A stretch of 64,000 nucleotides of DNA, from contig LNIY01000056.1 in assembly GCA_001449105.1 (NCBI GenBank), positions 1 through 64,000 on the forward strand, given 5' to 3'. The translations under genes and the position numbers were made by a program. Within the stretch, counting starts at the first letter, position 1. Each line of letters starts with the position of its first letter. The notes beneath the pieces were generated by a model. It was not told the origin of the DNA and did no database searches. It worked only from the letters and a program-made list of their open reading frames with translations. The stretch is from Caulobacter vibrioides (GTDB lineage: Bacteria; Pseudomonadota; Alphaproteobacteria; Caulobacterales; Caulobacteraceae). Shown here in pieces: positions 8,373-19,279 of this stretch.

Positions 8373-11195
8373 TCAGCGGGCGACGCTGGCCCGTGCGCGC
8401 TTCAGGCCCGGCCGGGTGCTGGGGGCGCCCGCCTCGTTCTGTTCGAGCGCCGCCAGCAGGTCGGCCTTCAGCGCCGAGACCTTGCGGCCCTCGGCCAGCT
8501 TCCCGCCTTCGGCCGTCTGCACGTAGAAGGCGTCCACCGCCCGCTCGCCATAGCCGTCGATGTGGGCCGACTGGATGGACAGGCCGTTGTCGGCCAGGGT
8601 GCGGGCCAGGGCCTGCAACAGGCCGGGACGATCGCGGCCCGAAGCCTCGACCACGGTGGCCTCGTGCGAGGCCTCGTTGTCGATGACGACGGTGGGGGCG
8701 ATGGCGAAGGCGGCCGTGCGGGCCAGCTCCGCGCCGCGCCGGGCCTCGACATTGACGCCCTCGCCGCGGCCGGCGGCTTCCAGGGCGTCGGCAAGGCGGC
8801 GCAGGGCGCGAGGGTTCTCACAGCCGAGCGCGGCGCCGGTGACGTCCTGCACATAGAAGACGTCGAGCGCCTGGCCCTGGCGGGAGGTGAAGACCCGCGC
8901 CCCGACGACGTTGCCGCCCAGCGAGGAGATGGCCAGGGCGAGGTCGGCGAACAGGCCGCGCCGGTCCTTGGCGGCGACGACGATCTCGGCGGCGTTGGCG
9001 CCCGGATTGACCTTGCCCTCGGCGGCCGCGCCGCCCTGGATCGCGGCCCGGCGGGCCAGCGCCGCGTGGTCGAGCAGGTCCTGCGATCCGAAGGCGCCGA
9101 AGTAGGCGTCCTCCATCGCCGCGGCCCAGCCCTTGGCGGCGGGGTCGGCGGCGATCAGGGCCTCGCGTGCGACGGCCGCGGCGGCCTCCTGGTGGCGCTG
9201 GATGTTGGCGGTGGCGTCACTGCCCCGTCCGCCCCGGAAAACGGCCTCTGTGGCGTTGTAGAGCTCGCGCAGCAGCTGGCCCTTCCAGCCGTTCCACACA
9301 CCCGGCCCCACGGCCCGGATATCGGCGACCGTGATCACCAGCAGCAGGCGCAGGCGCTCGGGGTTCTCGACGATGCGCGCGAAGGCGGCGACGGTGCCGG
9401 GATCGGACACGTCGCGCTTCTGGGCGAAATCGCTCATGACCAGGTGGTTCTCGACCAGCCAGGCGACCAGCTCGACCTTCGAGCGCTCCACGCCCAGGCG
9501 CTCGCAGGCGCTGCGGGCGCTGCGGGCTCCGGCCTTCTCCTGGCCGCCGACGCCGCCCTTGCCGGTGTCGTGCAGCAGCATGGCCAGGAAAAGGGCCTCG
9601 CGGTCCTCGATCAGCGGCATGATCGACACGGCCAGCGGATGATCCTCGGAGAGGCGGCCTGCGGCCATGTCGCCGATCAGGCCCACCGCCCGCAGGGTGT
9701 GCTCGTCCACCGTGTACGAGTGGTACATGTTGAACTGCATCTGGGCGACGACGCGGCCGAACTCGGGAATGAACCGGCCCAGCACGCCGGCGTCGTTCAT
9801 CAGGGTCAGGGTGCGGTAGCTGCGCTTGCCGCGCGCCAGCAGGTCGAGGAAGGCCCGCGTGGCCTCCGGATCGCGGCGCACCTTCGAGGTGATCAGGCCC
9901 AGGTGCCGGGTCACCGCCGTGAAGGCGTCGGGATGCAGGTCGAGGTCGCGCTCGTCGGCGATCTTGAACAGGCGGATCAGGTTGACCGGATCGCGCTCGA
10001 AGATCTCCGGCCCGTCGATGTTCAGGCGGCCGCCGTCCTCGTAGAAGCCGGGGGCGTCCAGGGCCTTGCGCTTGGGCTTGGCGCCCGGGAGGAAGCGCGA
10101 GATGCCCTTGGGCTCGTTCTTGAAGTGCTCGGCTTCCAGCTTGGCCGAGAAGGCGCGGGTCAGGGCGCCCACTTCTTTGGCGATCAGGAAGTAGCGGCGC
10201 ATGAAGCGCTCGACCGCTGGCGCGTCGCCCCGGTCGCCATAGCCCATGCGGCGGGCGATCTCGGGCTGCAGGTCGAAGGTCAGCCGCTCTTCGGGGCGAC
10301 CGGTCGTGAAGTGCAGGTGGGCCCGCACGGCGTGCAGGAAGTCGAAGGCGCGGATGAAGGCCTTGGTCTCGCGGCCGGAGAAAACCTCCATCTTGAAGAC
10401 GTCCTCGGGGGCGTCGACGGGATGCAGGTACTCGGCGATCCAGACCAGGGTGTGCAGGTCGCGCAGGCCGCCCTTGCCCTCCTTGACGTTGGGCTCGACC
10501 ATGTAGCGGCTGGCGCCGGCACGGGCCTGGCGGTCGTCGCGCTCCTTCAGCTTGGCGGCCACGAACTGCTGGCCGGTGCCCTTCATCACCTCGTCGCGGA
10601 ACCGCTTCTTGAGGTCGGCGGCCAGGCGCTCGTCGCCGGTCAGCCGCCGGGCCTCCAGGATCGAGGTGCGGATCGTGAAGTCTTCCTTCGAGAGGCGGAC
10701 GCACTCCTCGATGGTGCGCGAGGCGTGGCCGACCTTGAAGCCCAGGTCCCACAGCGCATAGAGCATGTACTCGATCACGCTCTCGACGTGCGGCGTCTGC
10801 TTGTAGGGCCGCAGGAACAGCAGGTCGATGTCGCTGAACGGGGCCAGGGTGGCGCGGCCGTAGCCGCCCACGGCCATCAGGGCCAGGCGTTCGCCCTCGG
10901 TCGGGTTGCGCGCCCGGAAGACGTGCACCGTCGTGAAGTCGTAGAGGGCGGTGATCACCTCGTCGGTGACGCCGCTGAGCAGGCGGGCGGTCTCCACGCC
11001 GCCGGCGCCGTTCTCCAGCCGCTCCTTGGCGATCATGCGGCCACGGAACAGCGCCTGCTTGAGGATGTCGATCGCCCGGGCGCGCTGGGCGGCCTCGTCA
11101 CCGATGGCGTCCAGGGCGGCGGCCGACAGGCGGGCCCGCAGGGCGTGGCCGTCGACGACGTGTTCCAGGGGCGTGGGGCGAAGGCGGCGGGGCAT
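8373..11195 (-). CDS. glnD: Bifunctional uridylyltransferase/uridylyl-removing enzyme GlnD
   Basis: Nitrogen sensor that uridylylates PII proteins under nitrogen limitation and removes UMP when glutamine is high. With the ATG at 11195 the protein is 940 aa, the size I recall for the C. crescentus enzyme; an upstream in-frame ATG adds 21 unconserved residues. Domains in order: nucleotidyltransferase with GGYGR at 110 and the DxD pair at 122-124, a GlnE-like helical region, an HD domain (LLHDTGKGG near 540), and two ACT domains after about residue 730 that bind glutamine. It lies tail-to-tail with parB and downstream of mutS on the same strand. Confidence 0.96.
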   Translation of the reverse strand: MPRRLRPTPLEHVVDGHALRARLSAAALDAIGDEAAQRARAIDILKQALFRGRMIAKERLENGAGGVETARLLSGVTDEVITALYDFTTVHVFRARNPTEGERLALMAVGGYGRATLAPFSDIDLLFLRPYKQTPHVESVIEYMLYALWDLGFKVGHASRTIEECVRLSKEDFTIRTSILEARRLTGDERLAADLKKRFRDEVMKGTGQQFVAAKLKERDDRQARAGASRYMVEPNVKEGKGGLRDLHTLVWIAEYLHPVDAPEDVFKMEVFSGRETKAFIRAFDFLHAVRAHLHFTTGRPEERLTFDLQPEIARRMGYGDRGDAPAVERFMRRYFLIAKEVGALTRAFSAKLEAEHFKNEPKGISRFLPGAKPKRKALDAPGFYEDGGRLNIDGPEIFERDPVNLIRLFKIADERDLDLHPDAFTAVTRHLGLITSKVRRDPEATRAFLDLLARGKRSYRTLTLMNDAGVLGRFIPEFGRVVAQMQFNMYHSYTVDEHTLRAVGLIGDMAAGRLSEDHPLAVSIMPLIEDREALFLAMLLHDTGKGGVGGQEKAGARSARSACERLGVERSKVELVAWLVENHLVMSDFAQKRDVSDPGTVAAFARIVENPERLRLLLVITVADIRAVGPGVWNGWKGQLLRELYNATEAVFRGGRGSDATANIQRHQEAAAAVAREALIAADPAAKGWAAAMEDAYFGAFGSQDLLDHAALARRAAIQGGAAAEGKVNPGANAAEIVVAAKDRRGLFADLALAISSLGGNVVGARVFTSRQGQALDVFYVQDVTGAALGCENPRALRRLADALEAAGRGEGVNVEARRGAELARTAAFAIAPTVVIDNEASHEATVVEASGRDRPGLLQALARTLADNGLSIQSAHIDGYGERAVDAFYVQTAEGGKLAEGRKVSALKADLLAALEQNEAGAPSTRPGLKRARASVAR

Positions 11196-11274
11196 GGCGA
11201 TTATATGGGGTACCTGAGAGAGGTGACCAAAGCGACCGCCGGAACCGGCCGTCGCCATGCTCCTATGATTGATC

Positions 11275-13977
11275 CTAGGTCTTGAGCAGACCCTTAAGCC
11301 GATAAAGCGCCTCCAGGGCCTCGCGGGGGCTCATGCCGTCCACGTCCAGCTCCTTCAGCGCCCCATCCACGGCGCTGGGCGCCGAAACGACAGGCGCCGC
11401 CGCGATGGGGGCCGAGGCCGCGAACAGCGGCAGGTCGTCGAGCTTGGCCGGTGATTCGGTCTTGCTCTCCAGGCGGTCGAGGACCTCCTTTGCGCGAGCC
11501 ACCACCTGCGGCGGCACGCCGGCCAGCTTGGCCACCTGCACGCCGTAGGAGCGGTCGGCGGGACCGTCGGCGGCCTCGTGCAGGAACACCAGGTCGCCGT
11601 TCCATTCCTTGGCCCGGAGGCTGAGGTTGGAGACGTGCGCCATGCGCTCCTCCAGCGTCGCCAGCTCGTGATAGTGCGTGGCGAAGAGGGCGCGGCAGCG
11701 GTTGGTGTCGTGCAGCGATTCCGCGCAGGCCCAGGCGATGGCCAGGCCGTCATAGGTGGCGGTGCCGCGGCCGATCTCGTCGAGGATGACCAGGCTGCGC
11801 GGCGTGGCCTGGGTCAGGATGGCGGCGGTCTCGACCATTTCCATCATGAAGGTCGAGCGGCCGCGCGCCAGGTCATCGCCGGCGCCGACGCGGCTGAACA
11901 GGCGGTCGACGACGCCCAGCCGGAAGTTCTTGGCCGGCACGTAGCAGCCCGACTGCGCCAGGATGGCCAGCAGGGCGTTCTGGCGCAGGAAGGTCGACTT
12001 ACCGGCCATGTTCGGGCCGGTGACGATCGACAGGCGGGCGGCCACTTCGCCGGCGGCGTCCAGGCGGCAGTCGTTGGGCGTGTAGGGGTCGCCGGCGCGG
12101 CGCACGGCGGCCTCGACCACCGGGTGGCGGGCGGCCTTGGCCTCGAAGGCCAGCGACTTGTCGACGATCGGGCGCACGGCGCCGGCGTCCTCGGCCCATT
12201 CGGCCAGGCTGGAGGCCACGTCCAGGCGGGCCAGGGCCTCGGCGGCGGCCTGGATCGGCTCGGCCAGGGCGCAGGCCTCGGTGCGCCAGTCCTCGAAGGT
12301 GGCGACTTCCATGGCCAGGGCCCGCTCGGCGGCCTGGGCGATGCGCGCGTCGAGGTCGGCCAGCTCCACGGTGGTGAAGCGCACCTGGTTGGCCAGGGTC
12401 TGGCGGTGGATGAAGGTGGCGTTCAGCGGCGGCTGGAACAGCGGATCGGCCTTGCCGGCGGTGGCCTCGACGAAATAGCCGAGCACGCCGTTGTGGCGGA
12501 TCTTCAGCGTGATGCCGGCTTCCTGGATCAGGCGCTGCTCCAGGGCGGCGACGACGCGGCGGCTGTCGTCGCGCAGGGCGCGGGCCTGGTCGAGCTCGGG
12601 ACGGATCCCGGGGGCCACGAAACCGCCGTCGCGGGCCAGGGCCGGCAGGTCCGGGCCAAGGCCCGCCTCCAGCGTGTTCAGCAGCTGCGAGACGCCCTGG
12701 TGCAGCGACGGGGTGAGGGCGGCCAGCGCCCCTTCCAGCTCGATCGGCGGCGGCGACAGCGGGTCGCCCGAGCCGCCGACCATGCCGGCCAGCTTCTCGC
12801 CGGTCTTCAGGCCGTCGCGCAGGCAGGCCAGGTCGCGCGGACCGCCGCGGCCCAGCGCCAGGCGGGCGAGCGCGCGGGCCATGTCGCCCGAACCCTTGAG
12901 CTGCTCGCGCAGGCGTTCACGTAAGGGTCGGTGCTCGACGAACCACTCGACGGCGTCCAGGCGCTGGTCGATGGCGGCCGGGTCCAGCAGCGGCCGGGCC
13001 AGGCGCGAGGCCAGCAGGCGCGCGCCGCCCGGCGTGACGGTGCGGTCGATGGCCGCGAGCAGCGAGCCGTTGCGGTCGCCGTTCTGGGTGCGGTCGATCT
13101 CCAGGCTGGAGCGGGTGGCCGGGTCGATCGACATGACGTCGGCCTCGGCCGCCCGGCGCGGGGCGCGCAGGGCCGGCAGCTTGCCGGCCTGGGTCATTTC
13201 CAGGTGGGCCGCGATCAGGCCCAGCGCCCCGACCTCGGCCGGCGCCAGCCCGCCGAAGCCGTCCAGGGTGTCGACGCCGTAAAGACGCTTCACCCGTGTC
13301 TCCGAGGCCTGCGGCTCGGACAGGGCCGAGGGCATGGGCTGGATCAGGCCGCCGCAGATTTTCAGGGTCTGGGCCAGGTGGTCGTCGGCCAGCAGGCGGT
13401 CGGCCACCAGGGTCTCGGACGGCGACAGGGCCGCCAGCAAGGGGCCTACGCCGTCCTTGCCGGTCGAGAAGCACTCGACCTCGCCGGTGGACAGCTCCAC
13501 GGCCGCCACGGCCGCCTGGCCGGCGCGAATGGCCACCGCCGCCAGGCGGTTGGCGCCCCGGGCGTCCAGCAGGCCGTCCTCGGTCAGGGTGCCGGGGGTG
13601 ACGACGCGGACGATGTCACGGCGGACCACCGACTTGGAACCGCGCTTCTTGGCCTCGGCCGGGTCTTCCATCTGCTCGCAGACGGCGACCTTGAAGCCCA
13701 TGCGGATCAGCTTCGACAGATAGGCTTCGGCCGCATGGTGCGGCACGCCGGCCATCGGGATCGGCTGGCCGGCATGGGTGCCCCGGAAGGTCTGCGAGAT
13801 GCCCAGGGCGGCGGCCGCGCGGATCGCGTCGTCGAAGAACAGCTCGTAGAAGTCGCCCATCCGGAAGAACAGCAGCGCGTCCGGCTGCCGGGTCTTCATG
13901 TCGAAGAACTGCTGCATCACCGGCGTGGCGCCGGTAGCGTCGAACGTCTGGACGGGCGGAGAAACGGGGGCGTTCAT
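11275..13977 (-). CDS. mutS: DNA mismatch repair protein MutS
   Basis: Mismatch-recognition ATPase, 900 aa. The N-terminal mismatch-binding domain carries the conserved FFRMGDFYELFFDDA with the stacking phenylalanine and glutamate. Connector, lever and clamp domains follow. The C-terminal ABC ATPase has Walker A GPNMAGKST near residue 654, Walker B VILDEIGRGT and the TYDG signature. The C terminus ends with a short MSPREALEALYRLK tetramerisation-type motif. It reads toward glnD, 79 bases away, so both could be on one message. A rhuM-type gene ends 33 bases upstream of its start. Confidence 0.97.
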   Translation of the reverse strand: MNAPVSPPVQTFDATGATPVMQQFFDMKTRQPDALLFFRMGDFYELFFDDAIRAAAALGISQTFRGTHAGQPIPMAGVPHHAAEAYLSKLIRMGFKVAVCEQMEDPAEAKKRGSKSVVRRDIVRVVTPGTLTEDGLLDARGANRLAAVAIRAGQAAVAAVELSTGEVECFSTGKDGVGPLLAALSPSETLVADRLLADDHLAQTLKICGGLIQPMPSALSEPQASETRVKRLYGVDTLDGFGGLAPAEVGALGLIAAHLEMTQAGKLPALRAPRRAAEADVMSIDPATRSSLEIDRTQNGDRNGSLLAAIDRTVTPGGARLLASRLARPLLDPAAIDQRLDAVEWFVEHRPLRERLREQLKGSGDMARALARLALGRGGPRDLACLRDGLKTGEKLAGMVGGSGDPLSPPPIELEGALAALTPSLHQGVSQLLNTLEAGLGPDLPALARDGGFVAPGIRPELDQARALRDDSRRVVAALEQRLIQEAGITLKIRHNGVLGYFVEATAGKADPLFQPPLNATFIHRQTLANQVRFTTVELADLDARIAQAAERALAMEVATFEDWRTEACALAEPIQAAAEALARLDVASSLAEWAEDAGAVRPIVDKSLAFEAKAARHPVVEAAVRRAGDPYTPNDCRLDAAGEVAARLSIVTGPNMAGKSTFLRQNALLAILAQSGCYVPAKNFRLGVVDRLFSRVGAGDDLARGRSTFMMEMVETAAILTQATPRSLVILDEIGRGTATYDGLAIAWACAESLHDTNRCRALFATHYHELATLEERMAHVSNLSLRAKEWNGDLVFLHEAADGPADRSYGVQVAKLAGVPPQVVARAKEVLDRLESKTESPAKLDDLPLFAASAPIAAAPVVSAPSAVDGALKELDVDGMSPREALEALYRLKGLLKT

Positions 13978-14010
13978 CCGACCGGAAAGTACAGAGCGTC
14001 GCGGTTTTCG

Positions 14011-15096
14011 TTAAGGGGTGCGACGGGGGTTTTTCGGCGATCTGCGCGCTTTCGGCAGGGCCTTGTCGGCGTCTCTCAGGGCTGCGAGTTCGCGATCGGC
14101 TTGCGCACGCCGGGTCGCTTTGCGCTGGTCGTCGAAAAGCTTGTACTGCGCCTTCGCGGCCGCCTCGGCCTGATCATGGCGGATGCCGCCGCCGTGATCG
14201 AGAACGACGCGGTTCAGGCTGGCCAGTTGCTGGTCGAGCAGGCGGCTGGCGTCATCCATGATCACCAGCCTGCCGATGTCGAGCTGGTCCTCGAAGATGC
14301 CCAGAAGGATGTCGGTCAGGCGGTTCAGTTCCTGGATCTCGGCCGGGGCCAGATAGTTCTTGGCCACCAGCGCATCGGCCTGGCGGATCTCGTCCTTGGG
14401 CCAGGACTGAAGGCCCATGTTCGGCGCCTCGGCGTCCGCGCGATCGTTCAGCACCTCCGAAGGGGTGTGGTTGACCACGGCGTAGAACAGCTTGGCCTGG
14501 GTGCGGCGATAGAAGCTCGTCGCGGCCTGCGAGCTTGGCTCGTAGTCCTGGCACATCGCGCAGACGCGCCGCAATTCGGCATAGAGGTTTGCCTCGGAGG
14601 CGCGGATGTCCCTGACGATCTCGCGCAGTTCGCGAACACGGTCGTTCTGCTCGGGATCCTTCAACCGCGTGGCGTCGACGACGAAGCCCTTGGTGGCGAA
14701 GCGCACCAGCACGCTCGTCGCCCACTTGCGGAACAGCGTGGCCTGGGCCGAGCTGACCCGATAGCCAACGGAGATCACCATATCGAGGCTATAGAGGGCG
14801 ACCGGCTTTGTCGATCGAGCAATTTGCATAAATTGCAAATTGCTCTCTTCAGTCAGTTCATCTTCCTCAAGAATGTTGCTGATGTGACGGGAGATCACCG
14901 AGACATCGCGCCCGAACAGCTGCGCCATCTGGGCCTGAGTCATCCAGAGCGCTTCGCCGTCGTGGCGCAGTTCGACCCGCGCGCCGGCTTCCGTGGCGTA
15001 GATCAGGAAGCGGTGGCCGTTGTCGTCCTCGATCAGGCCAACCGGCGTTTCCTGTTCCTGCCCCAAGCTCGTCGCCCCTCTCCAGAATGAGAACAT
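14011..15096 (-). CDS. RhuM-family protein
   Basis: A 361-residue protein of the virulence-associated RhuM family, first named from a Salmonella pathogenicity island; its biochemical role is not established. The N-terminal half carries the family core: an HTH-like segment (WMTQAQMAQLFGRDVSVISRHI), then SLDMVISVGYRV and FRKWA. The basic C-terminal tail is rich in Ala, Arg and Lys. ATG 15096 is used, but a TTG at 15066 has a better Shine-Dalgarno (GGAGAGGGG nine bases upstream). Family members are often carried on islands and next to restriction systems, and this copy sits between mutS and dnaJ with locally lower GC content, so acquisition by transfer is likely but unproven. Confidence 0.82.
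   Translation of the reverse strand: MFSFWRGATSLGQEQETPVGLIEDDNGHRFLIYATEAGARVELRHDGEALWMTQAQMAQLFGRDVSVISRHISNILEEDELTEESNLQFMQIARSTKPVALYSLDMVISVGYRVSSAQATLFRKWATSVLVRFATKGFVVDATRLKDPEQNDRVRELREIVRDIRASEANLYAELRRVCAMCQDYEPSSQAATSFYRRTQAKLFYAVVNHTPSEVLNDRADAEAPNMGLQSWPKDEIRQADALVAKNYLAPAEIQELNRLTDILLGIFEDQLDIGRLVIMDDASRLLDQQLASLNRVVLDHGGGIRHDQAEAAAKAQYKLFDDQRKATRRAQADRELAALRDADKALPKARRSPKNPRRTP
14817..14845. repeat. Perfect AT-rich palindrome inside the rhuM-type gene
   Basis: Arms GAGCAATTTGCA (14817-14828) and TGCAAATTGCTC (14834-14845) are exact inverted copies around a five-base TAAAT loop. The sequence encodes part of the conserved core (NLQFMQIA), so it may simply reflect codon choice, but a 12-bp perfect AT-rich palindrome stands out in this genome. 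Confidence 0.7.
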
Positions 15097-15207
15097 TGAT
15101 AGAACGAAAATGAAGGGCTGAATAGTCGTCCGAAAGGGGGTTTGGCGCCGTTGCGATTGCCCGCGCACGACCTGGTCCATAAGCTTGGCCGGAACATCGG
15201 GGGCGGC

Positions 15208-15651
15208 ATGAGCGGCGACGAACGAACCGGGACGACGACCTACAAGCCCGACTGGCAGCGCAAGCCGACGGCCGATCAGATGGCGCGGTACTATCCCGAG
15301 CGCGCCCAGCGGGAAGATGTCGGCGGCCTGGCCACCATCGGCTGCATGGTGGGGAAAGGGGGGCGGCTGACCGACTGCAAGGTGCTCAAGGAAACCCCCG
15401 AGGGCTACGGTTTCGGCAAGGCGGCGGTGAAGCTGTCGGCCGAGTTCGAGATGACGCCGCCGCCGCCCGAACTGATCGGAAAGAAGGACGTCAGCATCCC
15501 GATCACCTTCGCCGTGCCGCCGACCCCGCAATTCGTCCTGCCGGTCACCGCGGTCCAGGTCGGATTCGTGATGCTGGTCGCGGCGCTCCTGCTTGTCGGG
15601 CTTTTCGGTCTGATCCGGGTTCTGCAGGCCGATCGCAGGGTCGACATCTAG
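15208..15651 (+). CDS. TonB C-terminal-like protein with C-terminal membrane anchor
   Basis: A 147-residue protein. Residues about 45-110 resemble the TonB/energy-transducer C-terminal fold (GGLATIGCMVGKGGRLTDC, then a Pro-Pro-Pro turn), usually seen binding outer-membrane receptors. Unusually the only transmembrane helix is at the C terminus (VGFVMLVAALLLVGLFGLI), whereas TonB is anchored N-terminally; no signal peptide is seen. ATG 15208 follows a GGGGG-type ribosome site; an upstream TTG at 15142 would add 22 poorly conserved residues. It is divergent from the rhuM-type gene and ends at a shared terminator with dnaJ. Function unknown. Confidence 0.65.
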   Translation: MSGDERTGTTTYKPDWQRKPTADQMARYYPERAQREDVGGLATIGCMVGKGGRLTDCKVLKETPEGYGFGKAAVKLSAEFEMTPPPPELIGKKDVSIPITFAVPPTPQFVLPVTAVQVGFVMLVAALLLVGLFGLIRVLQADRRVDI

Positions 15652-15690
15652 ATCGCCGCCAAGGCCGTGCCGCCTAGGCCCGGATGCAGA

Positions 15691-15717
15691 AAAGGCCCGC
15701 CACGAGGGCGGGCCTTT
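15691..15717. terminator. Bidirectional intrinsic terminator between TonB-like gene and dnaJ
   Basis: Perfect 11-bp stem AAAGGCCCGCC (15691-15701) / GGCGGGCCTTT (15707-15717) with a five-base loop. The stem ends in TTT on both strands and lies between the 3' ends of two convergent genes. Confidence 0.85.
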
Positions 15718-15744
15718 CGAGACTGGAAACCCGGCTTTTGAGCC

Positions 15745-16899
15745 TCAGTTGCCGGTGACTTCTTCCCAGAAGCGCTTGGCCTTGTCGACGAAGTTGGCCG
15801 ACTTGGGGTTCTGCTTGTCGTCGCACAGGCCGGCCAGTTCCTTGAGGAGCTCCTTCTGGCGGGCCGACAGGTGGGTCGGGGTTTCCACGAACAGCTCGAC
15901 CACCAGGTCGCCGCGCTGGCGGTTGCGCAGCGACGGCATGCCCTTGCCCTTCAGGCGAACGGTCTTGCCGGTCTGGGCGCCTTCGGGAACCTTGACGCTG
16001 ATGCGGCAGGTGCCGTCGCAGGTCTCGCCGCCCTTCAGGCACGGGGCCTCGATCTCGCCGCCCAGGGCGGCCACGGTCATCGGCACCGGCACGGTGCACA
16101 GCAGGTCCAGGCCGTCGCGCTCGAACAGCTCGTGCGGGCTCACCGACAGGAAGAGGTAGAGGTCGCCGCGCGGGCCCCCGCGCTGCCCTGCGTCGCCTTC
16201 GCCCGCCAGGCGGATCCGGGCGCCGTCGTCGACGCCGGCCGGGATACGGACCGACAGGACGCGTTCCTTGCGGACCTGGCCGTGGCCATGGCAGCCCGAG
16301 CAGGGATCCAGCACCAGGCGGCCAGAGCCGCCGCAGCGCGGGCAGGCGCGCTCGACCGAGAAGAAGCCTTGCGTGGCGCGCACGCGGCCGGCGCCGCCGC
16401 ACGAGCCGCAGACGGTGGGGTTGGTGCCGGGCTTGGCGCCCGAGCCGTCGCAGACCTCGCAGGTCATGGCCGCCGGGACCGTGATCTCGACCTCGGCGCC
16501 GGCATAGGCCTGCTCCAGGGAAATCTCCAGGTCGTAGCGCAGGTCCTGGCCGCGCTGCGGGCCGTTGGACTGGCGACGGCCGCCGCCGAACATCTCGCCG
16601 AAGACATCGCCGAACACGTCGCCGAAGATGTCGCTGGCGTCGAACCCGCCGCCCATGCCGCCAGGGCCGCCTTGCGGGCCGTTGACGCCGGCGTGGCCGA
16701 AGCGGTCGTAGGCGGCGCGCTTCTGCGGGTCGGAGAGGACGCTGTAGGCCTCGTTGATCTCCTTGAACCGGCCGCTCGCGTCCTCGCAACCGCCGTTGCG
16801 GTCGGGGTGGTGCTGCATCGCCAGCTTGCGGAAGGCGGATTTCAGGCCCGCGTCGTCGCAGGTCCGGTTCACGCCGAGAATTTCGTAATAGTCGCGCAT
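15745..16899 (-). CDS. dnaJ: Chaperone protein DnaJ
   Basis: Hsp40 co-chaperone that delivers clients to DnaK and stimulates its ATPase. The J domain ([16 protein letters not shown] with the essential HPD) is followed by a Gly/Phe-rich linker, four zinc-binding repeats ([32 protein letters not shown]) and the C-terminal client-binding domains. Length 384 aa is normal. It lies 158 bases downstream of dnaK on the same strand, separated by a strong hairpin. Confidence 0.97.
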   Translation of the reverse strand: MRDYYEILGVNRTCDDAGLKSAFRKLAMQHHPDRNGGCEDASGRFKEINEAYSVLSDPQKRAAYDRFGHAGVNGPQGGPGGMGGGFDASDIFGDVFGDVFGEMFGGGRRQSNGPQRGQDLRYDLEISLEQAYAGAEVEITVPAAMTCEVCDGSGAKPGTNPTVCGSCGGAGRVRATQGFFSVERACPRCGGSGRLVLDPCSGCHGHGQVRKERVLSVRIPAGVDDGARIRLAGEGDAGQRGGPRGDLYLFLSVSPHELFERDGLDLLCTVPVPMTVAALGGEIEAPCLKGGETCDGTCRISVKVPEGAQTGKTVRLKGKGMPSLRNRQRGDLVVELFVETPTHLSARQKELLKELAGLCDDKQNPKSANFVDKAKRFWEEVTGN

Positions 16900-17008
16900 C
16901 GTCAGCGTTCGGCGCCCGTAAGGCTCAACAGGACAAGAAGTGTCGTGAAAGAGGTGGGGGAGGGGGCGCCCCGCCGCAAGGCGTCAATCGGGCGCACCGC
17001 AAAACGAG

Positions 17009-17049
17009 CGCGCCGGCGAACGGTCCCAATCTGGGCGTTCGCCGGCGCG
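17009..17049 (-). terminator. Strong hairpin between dnaK and dnaJ
   Basis: A 14-bp perfect stem CGCGCCGGCGAACG (17009-17022) / CGTTCGCCGGCGCG (17036-17049), extended inward by CCCA/TGGG. In the dnaK direction it is followed within a few bases by TTTT. It should stop or attenuate dnaK transcripts before dnaJ, so dnaJ would be made at a lower level or from its own promoter. Confidence 0.8.
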
Positions 17050-17057
17050 TCCATGGC

Positions 17058-18965
<1,908 letters not shown>

Positions 18966-19159
18966 GTGGTGTGCCTGCAGCTCCTCGAATGGCGGACGGC
19001 GGTGACAAGGGCCTTATCAGAAGCGCCCCGGTTTTTCTCGGTCCGTCCCCGTCTGGTCGCGTCTAGGGTTGATCCAAAATCCTGCCGCCTGGACGAACCA
19101 GGCGAAAGGAGAGGCTTCAATCGAAGTTGACGAGCCCGTCAACCCCGCTTCGATGCCCG

Positions 19160-19186
19160 ATATGGGGGATACGCGTGCCGCCGCAA
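19160..19186 (-). promoter_or_regulatory. Candidate sigma-32 heat-shock promoter of dnaK
   Basis: On the minus strand, CCCCCATAT (19160-19168) matches the sigma-32 -10 type CCCCATNT; a weaker TTGCGG (19181-19186) stands 12 bases upstream as the -35. It would give a leader of roughly 185 nt. The -35 is poor, so this is tentative. Confidence 0.4.
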
Positions 19187-19233
19187 CCCCATTCCCGCAG
19201 GGAAAGAAGGGGAATCTGCAAGACGGAACGTCG

Positions 19234-19266
19234 CAGCGTCGGCCTGTCGACCCTCGGCCGACGCTG
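19234..19266 (-). terminator. Hairpin downstream of the M1 aminopeptidase
   Basis: Perfect 11-bp stem CAGCGTCGGCC (19234-19244) / GGCCGACGCTG (19256-19266) just after the aminopeptidase stop codon. Only scattered T residues follow in the direction of transcription. Confidence 0.6.
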
Positions 19267-19279
19267 TGGAAAAGTCGGT

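Larger units (their letters stand above)
18966..19279. other. dnaK upstream region
   Basis: 314 bases between the aminopeptidase stop and dnaK. It contains the aminopeptidase terminator hairpin (19234-19266) and a candidate sigma-32 promoter (19160-19186). I see no convincing small gene in the remainder. Confidence 0.6.

Noticed and set aside
8562..11285. Long plus-strand open frame opposite glnD
   Set aside because: A third-position GC shadow of glnD; its translation is low-complexity Gly/Ala/Val/Asp/Gln with no domain.
11578..15090. Long plus-strand open frames opposite mutS and the rhuM-type gene
   Set aside because: Codon-shadow frames with biased Gly/Gln/Val/Ala content; the minus-strand proteins are clearly real.
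15142..15207. Upstream TTG start for the TonB-like gene
   Set aside because: The added 22 residues look non-conserved and its ribosome site is too close; ATG 15208 with GGGGG is better.
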